64,000 bases of DNA, taken from NCBI RefSeq assembly GCF_016464385.1, contig NZ_JADMLH010000024.1, positions 47,927 to 111,926 of the forward strand, given 5' to 3'. This DNA is from Nucisporomicrobium flavum. GTDB lineage: Bacteria; Actinomycetota; Actinomycetes; Mycobacteriales; Micromonosporaceae. Each line of letters begins with the position of its first letter. Within the stretch, counting starts at the first letter, position 1. The notes beneath the pieces were generated by a model. It was not told where the DNA came from. It did not search any database and saw only the letters and a program-made list of their open reading frames with translations. A program made the position numbers and the translations under genes. Below, piece by piece: positions 16,841 to 28,972 of the stretch.

Positions 16841-18415
16841 ATGACAAGCAGGACCCGACTGCTCACGGCTGGTGCCGTGACCGCGGCCGTCGCCCTCGCC
16901 GGCGTCGGGGTGGGCATCGCCGGCGCGGCGGCCGACACCCCGCCGCTGGCCTTCTCACTGGCCACGCCGAACGTGACGGCGGAGCGCTACGTGTACGGCG
17001 ACGAGGTGTACCTGTACCTGGACCTCGGCGTGAACGTCATCGCCGGCAAGGACCCGTTCGAGGTCCGGGCGACCCGCAAGTCGTACGCGGACCCGATCGT
17101 GGCGCAGCAGTACGTCGTGAAGAACGGGAAGCGCAAGGCCGTGGCCCTGCCGGCCGGGATGGTCACCGACTGGAACGGGCTCAAGGACTTCACCACGATC
17201 ACCATCAAGGACGCGTCGGGCGCCCAGGTGGCGAGCTACCAGACCGACTTCTGCCCGAACGACTACAGCTCCACGCGGACCCGGCGCGATGCTCCCGCTG
17301 ACACGCCGTACCCGCAGGGCTGCAACGGGTACAACCCGTTCAATCTGGGCGCGGTGTGGGGCATCCAGGCCGGGTGGAACGCCGGGGTCGCCAGCATGCC
17401 GAACAAGGAGAACTTCGACCTGGCCGCGGGCTCGTACACCGCGACGGTCACCCTGAACCAGAAGTACCGGGACTACTTCAAGATCCCGGCGGACCAGGGC
17501 ACCGCGCAGGTCAACCTCACGGTGGAGACCGTCCGCGAGGACGAGCGGGGCATCGAGACGGCGAAGGCGCGCGTCAAGGCGGCGAAGGCCGGCGACGACA
17601 CCTCCGCCAAGGTGGCCGCGGCCCAGCACGGCGAGCACGCCGGGCAGGGCGACAAGGCGCTGCAGGTGGCGGCGTACGACCCGGCGTTCCGGCCGCCGGC
17701 GAAGGCCCCGCGCGCGATGAAGCTCTCCAGCATCGCCTCGGGCCCGCGTCCCGACCTGCGCTCGCTTCCCGCCTGGGGCATCTCCATGTCGGAGGAGGAC
17801 GGCAAGACGTTCGTCAACTTCGGCGCCACCGTCTGGAACGCCGGCACCTCGCCGCTGCTGGTCGACGGCTTCCGGCGGACCGGCACCGAGCTGATGGACG
17901 CGTACCAGTACTTCTTCGACGCCAAGGGCAAGGAGGTCGGCTCGGTCGCGGCCGGCACGATGGAGTGGGACGCCCGCGAGGGGCACCGGCACTGGCACTT
18001 CACCGACTTCGCGCAGTACAACCTGCTCGGCGCCGACAAGAAGCTCGCCGTGCGCAGCGGCAAGGAGGCCTTCTGCCTGGCCAACACGGACTCGGTCGAC
18101 TACACGATCCCGAACGCCAAGTGGCGCCCGGGCAACACCGACCTCTCCAGCTCCTGCGGGCAGAACACGGCCGTCGCGGTGCGCGAGGTGCTCGACATCG
18201 GCAACGGTGACACGTACACCCAGGACCGGCCGGGCCAGTCCTTCGAGATCACCGACCTGCCGAACGGCACGTACTACATCGAGGTCAAGGCCAACCCGTC
18301 GAACAAGCTCAGCGAGCTGAGCACGTCGAACAACACCGCCCTGCGGGAGATCCGCCTGGGTGGCACGCCGGGCGCCCGTACCCTCGAGGTGCCGTCGGTG
18401 CACGGCCTGGACTGA
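16841..18415 (+). CDS. Secreted lysyl-oxidase-domain protein
   Basis: A 524-aa secreted protein. The signal peptide MTSRTRLLTAGAVTAAVALA … AGAAAD is cleaved near residue 31. A region of about 230 residues without a recognised domain follows, then an Ala/Lys-rich linker (AKARVKAAKAGDDTSAKVAA). The C-terminal half (from about residue 300) has the lysyl oxidase-like signature WDAREGHRHWHFTDFAQYNL, with the copper-binding HxHWH cluster, SGKEAFCLAN, and conserved cysteines (SSSCGQNTAVAV). Lysyl oxidases use copper and a tyrosine-derived quinone to oxidise lysine side chains. In actinomycetes they are secreted and of uncertain substrate. AGGAGG-like GGGGAGG at 16826–16832 supports the ATG at 16841. 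Confidence 0.85.
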   Translation: MTSRTRLLTAGAVTAAVALAGVGVGIAGAAADTPPLAFSLATPNVTAERYVYGDEVYLYLDLGVNVIAGKDPFEVRATRKSYADPIVAQQYVVKNGKRKAVALPAGMVTDWNGLKDFTTITIKDASGAQVASYQTDFCPNDYSSTRTRRDAPADTPYPQGCNGYNPFNLGAVWGIQAGWNAGVASMPNKENFDLAAGSYTATVTLNQKYRDYFKIPADQGTAQVNLTVETVREDERGIETAKARVKAAKAGDDTSAKVAAAQHGEHAGQGDKALQVAAYDPAFRPPAKAPRAMKLSSIASGPRPDLRSLPAWGISMSEEDGKTFVNFGATVWNAGTSPLLVDGFRRTGTELMDAYQYFFDAKGKEVGSVAAGTMEWDAREGHRHWHFTDFAQYNLLGADKKLAVRSGKEAFCLANTDSVDYTIPNAKWRPGNTDLSSSCGQNTAVAVREVLDIGNGDTYTQDRPGQSFEITDLPNGTYYIEVKANPSNKLSELSTSNNTALREIRLGGTPGARTLEVPSVHGLD

Positions 18416-18418
18416 TCC

Positions 18419-19480
18419 TCACCGGGCGAGTTCGAGGGCGTAGCCGGGCCACCATTGGCCGGCCGCGGGAGCGCCGTTCCCGCACGCGCCGTCGGACTCG
18501 CCCGGCCGTTTCACCCACAGATACGCGTCGACGACCGCGACCCCGGTCCGCGTGGTCGGCGGGTCGCCCAGGGACCGGCCGGCCGGATTGCACCAGTGCC
18601 GGTCCCCGGCGCCCTTCTGCGCCGGCCCGTTGCCGTTGCGGCTGGTGTCCACAACGAAGTGGGCACCACCCAGCAACGCGGACAGCTGAAGCCCGTACGC
18701 GACGTTGTCCGCCGTGGTCTCGAAGTTCGCCACGTTCAGCGAGAAGCCGGACGCCCGCGCGATCCCCGCCTTCCGCAGCGCCGTCACGAGCGGGCCGGTG
18801 TCGGTGATCCACGTCGGGTTCCCCGCGTCCAGGTACACGTGCACGCCGGGGACCGCCCGCAGCTCGCCGACCGCCTCGGCCAGGAGCGTGTAGCGCTCAT
18901 GGGTGTGCTCCTCGTCGAGGCAGCCCTGCACCGCCTGCGGTATCGCGTCCGGCTCCAGCACGACAAGGGCCTCGTTGCCCTCCAGCGCGGCCGCTATCGC
19001 GCGTACCCAATCCCGGTAGGCCTCCGCGTCCTCGGCGCCGCCCGCCGACTGGCCGGAGCAGTCCCGGCCGGGGATGTTGTAGAGCGTCAGCACCGGTAGC
19101 CGGCCGGCCGCCGCGGCGGCCGTGACCAGCTGCCGGGCCCGCCGGTCGTAGCCCGGTTCGGCGTCGGCGAACCAGGTGGCGGCGGGCCGGTCGGCGATCC
19201 GCCGGATCGCCGCGGCGTCGGCGGTGCGACCGGCCGCCTCCCATTCCCGGACCTGCTCCGCGGCGGCCCCGTTCGGGTCGACGTAGAGCTCCCGGCCGGG
19301 TACGTGGCCGCCCCGCTCCGGGGCTGCCACGCTGGCCTGGACCGCGGCCGGGCCGGCCACCACCGGCGACTCCTCGCCGCGCATCGAGAGCACCACGATG
19401 GCGGCGAGGACGACGACGAGCGCCGTGCAGGCGGCGGCCAACGGCCACCGGCGGCCGGCCGGCAGGGCGTGCCGGGACAT
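18419..19480 (-). CDS. cslZ: GH6-family endoglucanase, CslZ-like
   Basis: A 353-aa glycoside hydrolase family 6 protein. The N-terminal signal-anchor (RRWPLAAACTALVVVLAAIVVLS, about residues 11–33) is followed by the GH6 fold: PVLTLYNIPGRDCSGQSAGG, then ALVVLEPDAIPQ with the catalytic aspartate, VYLDAGNPTWI, GFSLNVANFETT, HFVVDTSRNGNGP, and LWVKRPGESDGACG near the end. GH6 enzymes cleave beta-1,4-glucan with inversion. The ATG at 19480 overlaps the glxA stop (ATGA). In Streptomyces the third gene of the cslA–glxA cluster is the GH6 enzyme CslZ, which trims or releases the nascent glycan. That role here is inferred from order and family. Confidence 0.9.
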   Translation of the reverse strand: MSRHALPAGRRWPLAAACTALVVVLAAIVVLSMRGEESPVVAGPAAVQASVAAPERGGHVPGRELYVDPNGAAAEQVREWEAAGRTADAAAIRRIADRPAATWFADAEPGYDRRARQLVTAAAAAGRLPVLTLYNIPGRDCSGQSAGGAEDAEAYRDWVRAIAAALEGNEALVVLEPDAIPQAVQGCLDEEHTHERYTLLAEAVGELRAVPGVHVYLDAGNPTWITDTGPLVTALRKAGIARASGFSLNVANFETTADNVAYGLQLSALLGGAHFVVDTSRNGNGPAQKGAGDRHWCNPAGRSLGDPPTTRTGVAVVDAYLWVKRPGESDGACGNGAPAAGQWWPGYALELAR

Positions 19481-21429
19481 CAGCGCACCCGGATCCAGCG
19501 GCCCACCGACGGCACACCTTCGGCATCGGTGAGGAACAGCATGTACCAGCCGGAGGGCACGAGCCCCCTGGCCTTGGGCACGCTCAGCGCCAGCCCGCCG
19601 GTCGCCGGGGTGATGTCGAGCGCCACCGACCGCTGGTCCAGGTCGGTCACGTGGGTGACCGCGCTGGGCCGGACCAGGCGGGCCGTACGGACCCGGCCGG
19701 CGTCCGGCGTGGCCACCGCGAACGTGGTGCCGCGCTGCACCGCCTCCGGCGCGCCGCCGATCACCGGACGGTCGCCCTTGAACAGGTACGGCGGGGAGTA
19801 CACCTCGATCCGCTGCTCGAACGTGCCCGGGTTGCGGCCGCTGGGGTCGTACAGCGGGTCGGAGCCCATCGTGATGACCCGGCCGTCGGGCAGCAGCAAC
19901 GCCTCCGAGTGGTAGTTGCGGCCGACCGAGGACTCCGCGGCGGTCTCGAACTTCCCGGTGCCGGGACGGTAGATCTGCGCGTTGAACAGGTCGCTGCGCG
20001 TCTTGTCGCCGTAGCGCCCGCCGCGGTACCCGGACGAGCCGCCGGTGGTGAAGACGGTGTCGTCGGGCAGGATCACCGTGCTCAGGTACCGGGCCGGGTG
20101 GGGCAGGTCGGGCCCCGGCTCGTAGACGGGCGCCGGCTGGTCCAGGTCCGCGACGGCGGTCCGTGCGGTGGAGACGGCCGACTCGCCGACCTCGCCCCCG
20201 CCGAAGATCATCACCTTCTGGTCCTGGGCCGGCGGCAGCAGCACCGACGAGCTGGTCTCGGTCATCCGCGGGTCGCGCAGCCCGGGAACCTCCTTGAACG
20301 TGTTGTTCTTCAGGTTCCACAGGCCGGGCGTACGGCCCTCGGTGTCCGAGCCGTAGCCGGCGTTCGAGCCGGAGAAGAACAGCTTGCCGTCCTTCATCAG
20401 GTGCAGCGCCGGGTACGTGGGGAACACCCGCTTGAGCTCCGGGGCGTCCACCCAGCGCCGCTGGTCCTTGAGGTAGCGCTCGTTGTGCCCGGGCAGCATC
20501 CGGCCGAACTCGTCGAGGCCGGAGACGGCGAGCACGTCGCCGCCGGGCATCTCGGCGAGCGTCGGGTACCACCGGTGCTCCACCATGTCCCCGGTACGCA
20601 CGTAGCGCTCGGTCCGCGGGTCGAACTCGTACGACGTCTTGTCCCCGCCGTACTCCTGCTTCTCCCGGGTGATCTTGTCAGCGAGACCGTAGATGTTCCG
20701 CTTGTCCGCGCCCGTCAGTCCGGAGACGGTGTACTGCGCGGGGTGGTCGACGATCGGCCCGTCGCCCTCCTCGACGGCGTCCACCCACACCTCGGCGGCG
20801 CCGGCGTGGGTCATCACCTCGTCGCCGTGCTTCATCGTCGTGGCGGCCGGCACGGTCAGGTCGTCCCGGGTCCGGTACGCGGTCCCGTCGGCCGACAGCA
20901 GCGTCGTGCCCTTCGGGAACGCGCGCGGCCCACCGGTCGCGGACTCGTTCTTGATCTTCATGACGCCGGCCGCGTGGGTGATGTTCTTCTCCAGCACCTC
21001 GTACGACTTCGTGCCGCCGGCGATCAGCAGGTTGCCGTTGGGCAGGAAGGTGTGCCCGGCGCAGAACACGTCCGTCGGCGTCGGCACCTCGGAGAACGAG
21101 TCCTTCGCCGGGTCGTACAGGACGGTGCGGAAGGTTCCCGCCTCGAAGTTGTCCCGGTTGTTGCCGCTGCCCGCGACGATGAGCACCTTGCCGGTGTTCA
21201 GCAGCGCCGCGTGGATCGCGTTGACCCGGAAACCCTGCGGCACGGGCAGCCGCGACCAGTGGCCGTACTTCTGTTTGTACGACTCCCGGTTGATGCTGAA
21301 GTCGTGCAGGGCGTCCGCGCCGAACGCGACCATCGGCCGGTTCACGAACACGAGCACGCTGAGCACGACCAGGCCGATGCCGGCGCTGAGCAGCCGGCGG
21401 GGCGTCGAGGTGCGGGGACGGGGCTTCAT
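19480..21429 (-). CDS. glxA: GlxA-type copper radical oxidase (galactose-oxidase family)
   Basis: A 649-aa protein with an N-terminal membrane anchor (LLSAGIGLVVLSVLVFV, residues 13–29) and a kelch beta-propeller. By eye-alignment to galactose oxidase, the active-site elements are Cys123 in TDVFCAGHTFLPNG, Tyr288 in HRWYPTLAEMPGG (the Tyr–Cys thioether pair), the axial Tyr506 and His507 in GRNYHSEALLLPDG, and His593 in VTHVTDLDQR. A C-terminal Ig-like DUF1929 domain ends the protein. GlxA acts with CslA at hyphal tips in Streptomyces, oxidising the glycan made there. Length is close to S. lividans GlxA as I recall it. It overlaps cslA by 4 bases and cslZ by one codon. Confidence 0.93.
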   Translation of the reverse strand: MKPRPRTSTPRRLLSAGIGLVVLSVLVFVNRPMVAFGADALHDFSINRESYKQKYGHWSRLPVPQGFRVNAIHAALLNTGKVLIVAGSGNNRDNFEAGTFRTVLYDPAKDSFSEVPTPTDVFCAGHTFLPNGNLLIAGGTKSYEVLEKNITHAAGVMKIKNESATGGPRAFPKGTTLLSADGTAYRTRDDLTVPAATTMKHGDEVMTHAGAAEVWVDAVEEGDGPIVDHPAQYTVSGLTGADKRNIYGLADKITREKQEYGGDKTSYEFDPRTERYVRTGDMVEHRWYPTLAEMPGGDVLAVSGLDEFGRMLPGHNERYLKDQRRWVDAPELKRVFPTYPALHLMKDGKLFFSGSNAGYGSDTEGRTPGLWNLKNNTFKEVPGLRDPRMTETSSSVLLPPAQDQKVMIFGGGEVGESAVSTARTAVADLDQPAPVYEPGPDLPHPARYLSTVILPDDTVFTTGGSSGYRGGRYGDKTRSDLFNAQIYRPGTGKFETAAESSVGRNYHSEALLLPDGRVITMGSDPLYDPSGRNPGTFEQRIEVYSPPYLFKGDRPVIGGAPEAVQRGTTFAVATPDAGRVRTARLVRPSAVTHVTDLDQRSVALDITPATGGLALSVPKARGLVPSGWYMLFLTDAEGVPSVGRWIRVR

Positions 21430-23261
21430 GCGTACGTCTCCACGGGTGCTTCGGTCTCCTTCTGCTGCGGGGTCTCCGGCGGAGGGGTCCGCCGGGCGGT
21501 TCTGCGGCGCCGGTATTCCTGACCGGCCCAGATGGCCGGCGGCGCGAGACAGACGATCAGGTTGAGGCCGGGCCACAGCCACATCGCGCCGTCGACGTGC
21601 CCGCCGATCGGCGCGGCGATCAGCAGCGCGACGTAGAAGGCGGCCCAGCGCAGGCTCTGCTGGAAGGTGAGCAGCCGGTCCGGGCTGGCCGAGTCGCCCT
21701 TCGGCGTGACCACGAACCCGGCCTTGCGGCGTAACAGCGCCCCGATGTACGAGGACACGTAGATCGGCGTGGACAGCGTCGACATCACCATGCCGGCGAG
21801 CCCGGACGACCCGGCCTCCTCGTGCGGGCTGGTGTTGTGCCGCCGGTTCCACAGGTACAGCCCGATCTGGAACAGGGCGGCGTCCACGTACAGCATCAGC
21901 CAGACCTCCGCCGGCACCTGCACGCCCTTCGCGCCGAGCACGAGGTAGCAGATCGCGTTCACGGCGCCGAGCAGCCAGGCCAGCGCGGTCAGCGGGTAGT
22001 ACGACATCAGCAGCGCGTAGTGCAGCCCGCGCCGGAACCCGAGCCGCCACGCGAACCGCGCGAACGACCGCAGGACGACCTCGTCGGTGCCGCGGGACCA
22101 CCGGTGCTGCTGACTGAAGTAGTCGGTCCAGGACGACGGCCCTTCGCCCACGGCCAGGACGTCCGGCGTGTAGACCGACCGCCACCGCTTGCCGGTCTCC
22201 GGGTTCCGTCCACTGTGCACCGCGAGGCTGGTGGCCATGTCTTCGGTGATCGAGTCCTGCAGGCCGCCGATGCTGCGCAGGGCGGAGATGCGTACGGCGT
22301 TGTTGGTGCCGACCAGCATCGAGATGCCGAGGCGGTTGCCGGCGCGCTGCAGCAACGAGTGGAACAGGTACTGCTGCGACTCCGCCCAGCGCGTGACGAC
22401 GTTGTCGTAGTTGCCGTAGATCTGCGGGCCGACGACGAACGCCACGTCCGGGTCGCGGAAGTAGCCGAGCAGCCGCTCGCAGAAGTTCGGCATCGGCACG
22501 TGGTCCGGATCGACCGACACGAAGACGTCGTAGCCGTCGCCGCGCGCGTCCACCCAGGCGTTGTAGTTGCCGTGCTTCGTCTTCGCCTTGTACGCGCCGG
22601 CCTCGGTGTTGTACCGCTCGATCCCTTTGCGGCTGAAGTGCCGTACGCCGATGCGCGCGCACATCGCCTTGACGCCGTCGTCGTTGCCCTCGTCGAGCAG
22701 CCAGACGTCGTACGGCCCGGCGTGCCGGATCGCCCTGGCCGCGCGCAGGGTCCGCTCGACCATCTCGACCGGTTCCTTGCCGGGCACGATCGTGGTCAGG
22801 AACGCCACGCGCAGGCCGGCGTCGGGGACCATCGGCACCGGGTCGCGGGCCCACAGCGTCGCCAGGCACAGGGTCACCACGTTGACGAGCCGGAACAACT
22901 CGATCAGCGCGGTCGCCACGATCATGAACATCGTGGCCGCGTACAGCCACACGTCCAGGCCGGGGTCGGGCACCTGCAGCGACGACAGCAGCCAGCCGAA
23001 GAACGTGCTCTCGAAGGCGAACGCGAACAGGGTGATCAGCACGGTGAGCACCGGGCGGCGGCGGGCCAGCGGACGCATCCGTACCGGCTGGGGGCCGTCG
23101 CCGTCCGGGAGCTCGGCGGGGCCGGCCAGCACGCTGTAGCCGCTGTACTCGTACCTGCCGGGCAACAGCACGGTCGGGGCGGTGAGAGCCCGCGAGAGCG
23201 CCTGATCGGCGGGGGTTCTCGGCGCGGGGATCTCAGTGGAAGGGTGGGCAGGGTCGCGCAT
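21426..23261 (-). CDS. cslA: CslA-type cellulose synthase-like glycosyltransferase
   Basis: A 611-aa family 2 glycosyltransferase. Two N-terminal membrane helices (VLTVLITLFAFAFESTFFGW; YAATMFMIVATALIELF) precede the cytoplasmic GT domain: VAFLTTIVPGKEPVEMVERT, VWLLDEGNDDG (UDP-binding Asp), VFVSVDPDHVP (DxD position), SITEDMATS (TED catalytic base) and QQHRWSRG (QxxRW acceptor motif). Several C-terminal helices follow. It makes a beta-linked glycan at the membrane; in Streptomyces CslA is needed for tip glycan and aerial growth. It is the first gene of the cslA–glxA–cslZ operon, 84 bases downstream of hypX on the same strand. Confidence 0.94.
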   Translation of the reverse strand: MRDPAHPSTEIPAPRTPADQALSRALTAPTVLLPGRYEYSGYSVLAGPAELPDGDGPQPVRMRPLARRRPVLTVLITLFAFAFESTFFGWLLSSLQVPDPGLDVWLYAATMFMIVATALIELFRLVNVVTLCLATLWARDPVPMVPDAGLRVAFLTTIVPGKEPVEMVERTLRAARAIRHAGPYDVWLLDEGNDDGVKAMCARIGVRHFSRKGIERYNTEAGAYKAKTKHGNYNAWVDARGDGYDVFVSVDPDHVPMPNFCERLLGYFRDPDVAFVVGPQIYGNYDNVVTRWAESQQYLFHSLLQRAGNRLGISMLVGTNNAVRISALRSIGGLQDSITEDMATSLAVHSGRNPETGKRWRSVYTPDVLAVGEGPSSWTDYFSQQHRWSRGTDEVVLRSFARFAWRLGFRRGLHYALLMSYYPLTALAWLLGAVNAICYLVLGAKGVQVPAEVWLMLYVDAALFQIGLYLWNRRHNTSPHEEAGSSGLAGMVMSTLSTPIYVSSYIGALLRRKAGFVVTPKGDSASPDRLLTFQQSLRWAAFYVALLIAAPIGGHVDGAMWLWPGLNLIVCLAPPAIWAGQEYRRRRTARRTPPPETPQQKETEAPVETYA

Positions 23262-23345
23262 GGCGTCCTCTCACATCGGACCCGGGCATGGCAACGGGCG
23301 CCGGGCACGACGGGATGCGTCGCGACCGGCGTCCGGTGTGGACGG

Positions 23346-25139
23346 TCAGGCGGAGAGCGGCACGGCCGGGCGTACGCGCGCCGGAGCGTCGGCCGTGGGC
23401 CCGGCGTTGCGCGTCCGGGTGGCCTGGCGCTGGCGTCCCGGCTGGCTCGGCGACGCCCCGCTCAGCGACAGCCGGGCCGGGGTGTGCGCGGGCCGGGCCT
23501 TGGTGACGAAGGCACGCCGGGCCGCGGCGAAACCGGAGCGGTCGCCGTACATGTCGCTGCTCATCTCGGCGAGCTCGCGGGTCTCGTACACCTCCAGCGG
23601 CACCCGCTCGGTGGCCAGCCGCTTGGCTTTCGCGGCCTGCAGGCGACGGGCGGTCCGGGCGTCGGCGTGCCGTCCGGCCAGCGCGGTGAGCCATTCGGCG
23701 TACGCCTCGGGGCGACGCGGGCCGACCTCGTCGACCAGGCCCATCGACTGCGCCTGTGCCACGCTGACCGGCAGCTTCTCGTCGATGAGCCGCTGCGCGG
23801 TGTCCGCGCCGACCCGCCGGGGCAGGGTGAACGTGTGCAGCTCGGAGCCGTACAGGCCCATGTCGTAGTACGGGTTCAGCACCACGCCGTCGCGGGCCGC
23901 CACGATGTCGGCGCCGAGGCCGAGCATCGCGCCGCCGGCTCCGGCGCTGCCCGCGTACGCGGCGATGACGACCTGCCGGGTGCAGGTGATGATCTCCCGG
24001 CACACCTCGTTGATCGCCTTGATGTTCGCCCACGCCGCGCCGGCGGGATCGGCCGCCGCCTCGACGGCGTTGAGGTGGATGCCGTTGCTGAACGCGTCGC
24101 TGCCGCTGCGCAGCACGAGCACCCGGGTGTCCTGTGCGGCCGCGTGGCGCAGGGCGGCCAGCAGGCGGTGGCAGTGCCCGGTGGACATCGCGCCGTTGTA
24201 GAAGTCGAACGCCAGCCAGCCGACCGACCCGGCCCGCCGGTACCGGATCTGGCGGTACGACGGCGCTTCCGGCTCGACGCCCGCGGGCAGCGGGGAGTGC
24301 GGCACACCGCGCAGCCGCTTGCCGAGCAACGTGGTGGCGGGCAGCTTGAAGTGGCCCGGGCCGGAGCCGTCCCGCAGGTGGCCCAGCCACACGCTGCCGT
24401 CGCCGGTGCCGACCAGCACGGCTCCCTGCCGGCGGCCCAGCACGGTACCGGGACGGGCGCCGCGGGTCAGGCCGGGATGCGCGTCGTACGCGAAGACCTC
24501 CAGCCCGGCCAGCTCGGTGCGGACGCCCGGCGCGCCGTCCGCGGCCCGGATCTTGCGCAGGATCTGGTCGGTCGGCGCGGACCAGTCGAAGGCGCGGTCG
24601 GCCTGCGTCATCACCGGCCGCGGCCGGGCGCCCTGCACCTCCACGGTCAGCTCGGTCGCGGGCACCGGCTGGAACGCGGGGTCGGCGGCCTTCGCGACGA
24701 CCTCGAAGACGCACTCCAGCACCGCGTCGGCCACCGGTCCGTTGTAGAGCGAGGACTTGCGCGGCGCCGCGGCCGGCATCGGGAACGTCCGGGTCGCCCA
24801 GATCGGGCCCGCGTCCATCTCCTCGACCGCCTGCAGCGCGGTCACGCCCCACGTCGGCGCGGACTCGGCGATGGCCCAGTCCAGCGAGGACGGCCCGCGG
24901 TCACCCACCGGGCCGGGGTGCAGGATCACCGTCCGCCAGTTCTGCCAGACCTGCGCCGGCACGCGGTCCTTCAGGTACGGGCAGACGATCAGCTCGGGCC
25001 GCGCGGCGCGGACGCCGTCGATCATGTCCTGCGCGCCGGTGGCCAGCAGGACGCCGACGTCGTGCCCGGCCTCCCGCAGGGCGCACCAGACGCGCTGGCT
25101 CAAGCCGTTGAACCCGGACACGAGCAGTAGAACCCGCAC
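23346..25139 (-). CDS. hypX: HypX/HoxX-like hydrogenase maturation protein
   Basis: A 597-aa two-domain protein. Residues 1–290 form a formyltransferase-like domain (VRVLLLVSGFNGLSQRVWCA, ILHPGPVGDRGPSSLDWAI, AVEEMDAGPIWATRTFPM). About 300–540 form an enoyl-CoA hydratase/crotonase domain (SDAFSNGIHLNAVEAA, YAGSAGAGGAMLGLGADIVA, NPYYDMGLYGSELHTFTL). HypX converts formyl-CoA into CO and CoA, supplying the CO ligand of the [NiFe]-hydrogenase active site under oxic conditions. GTG at 25139 is chosen for its GGAGG 4–8 bases upstream. An Arg/Gln/Pro-rich C-terminal tail of about 40 residues looks disordered. No hydrogenase structural or hyp gene is in the window. Confidence 0.88.
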   Translation of the reverse strand: MRVLLLVSGFNGLSQRVWCALREAGHDVGVLLATGAQDMIDGVRAARPELIVCPYLKDRVPAQVWQNWRTVILHPGPVGDRGPSSLDWAIAESAPTWGVTALQAVEEMDAGPIWATRTFPMPAAAPRKSSLYNGPVADAVLECVFEVVAKAADPAFQPVPATELTVEVQGARPRPVMTQADRAFDWSAPTDQILRKIRAADGAPGVRTELAGLEVFAYDAHPGLTRGARPGTVLGRRQGAVLVGTGDGSVWLGHLRDGSGPGHFKLPATTLLGKRLRGVPHSPLPAGVEPEAPSYRQIRYRRAGSVGWLAFDFYNGAMSTGHCHRLLAALRHAAAQDTRVLVLRSGSDAFSNGIHLNAVEAAADPAGAAWANIKAINEVCREIITCTRQVVIAAYAGSAGAGGAMLGLGADIVAARDGVVLNPYYDMGLYGSELHTFTLPRRVGADTAQRLIDEKLPVSVAQAQSMGLVDEVGPRRPEAYAEWLTALAGRHADARTARRLQAAKAKRLATERVPLEVYETRELAEMSSDMYGDRSGFAAARRAFVTKARPAHTPARLSLSGASPSQPGRQRQATRTRNAGPTADAPARVRPAVPLSA

Positions 25140-25202
25140 ATTGCCTCCCCAGACAATCCCCCACAACAGCCCGGCAGTCTGGACCACCCGATTGGCACGA
25201 TG

Positions 25203-25219
25203 TCGGACTTGCTGTCCGA
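25203..25219. promoter_or_regulatory. Inverted repeat in the hypX–mfd divergent region
   Basis: TCGGAC, TTGCT, GTCCGA: a perfect 6-base inverted repeat with a 5-base spacer, about 65 bases from the hypX start and 111 bases from the mfd start. It could be an operator for either gene. No -35/-10 is clear enough to place it relative to a promoter. Confidence 0.4.
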
Positions 25220-25263
25220 TAACGGTCGGCCGCGCCGACGTCCCCGGGTGGCGGACTAAGCTT

Positions 25264-25301
25264 GGGGGCGTACCCCCCGTCCAACTGGCGTCGGGGGTTT
25301 T
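25264..25301 (+). promoter_or_regulatory. Overlapping alternative hairpins in the mfd leader
   Basis: GGGGG (25264–25268) can pair with CCCCC at 25273–25277. The same C-run can instead pair with GGGGG at 25293–25297, and that second hairpin is followed by TTTT. The two structures exclude each other, and the second looks like a weak intrinsic terminator ending about 30 bases before the mfd ATG. This is the geometry of an attenuator, but the stems are short. Confidence 0.4.
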
Positions 25302-25329
25302 CGATGTGCCTGTCGGGAGAGCTTTTTTC

Positions 25330-28965
<3,636 letters not shown>

Positions 28966-28972
28966 GAGAGTC

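Noticed and set aside
21822..25130. Open frame of more than 1100 codons on the plus strand opposite cslA and hypX
   Set aside because: Very high GC keeps antisense frames open. Its composition is Arg/His/Gln-rich low complexity and no domain is recognisable, while the minus strand encodes clear cslA and hypX.
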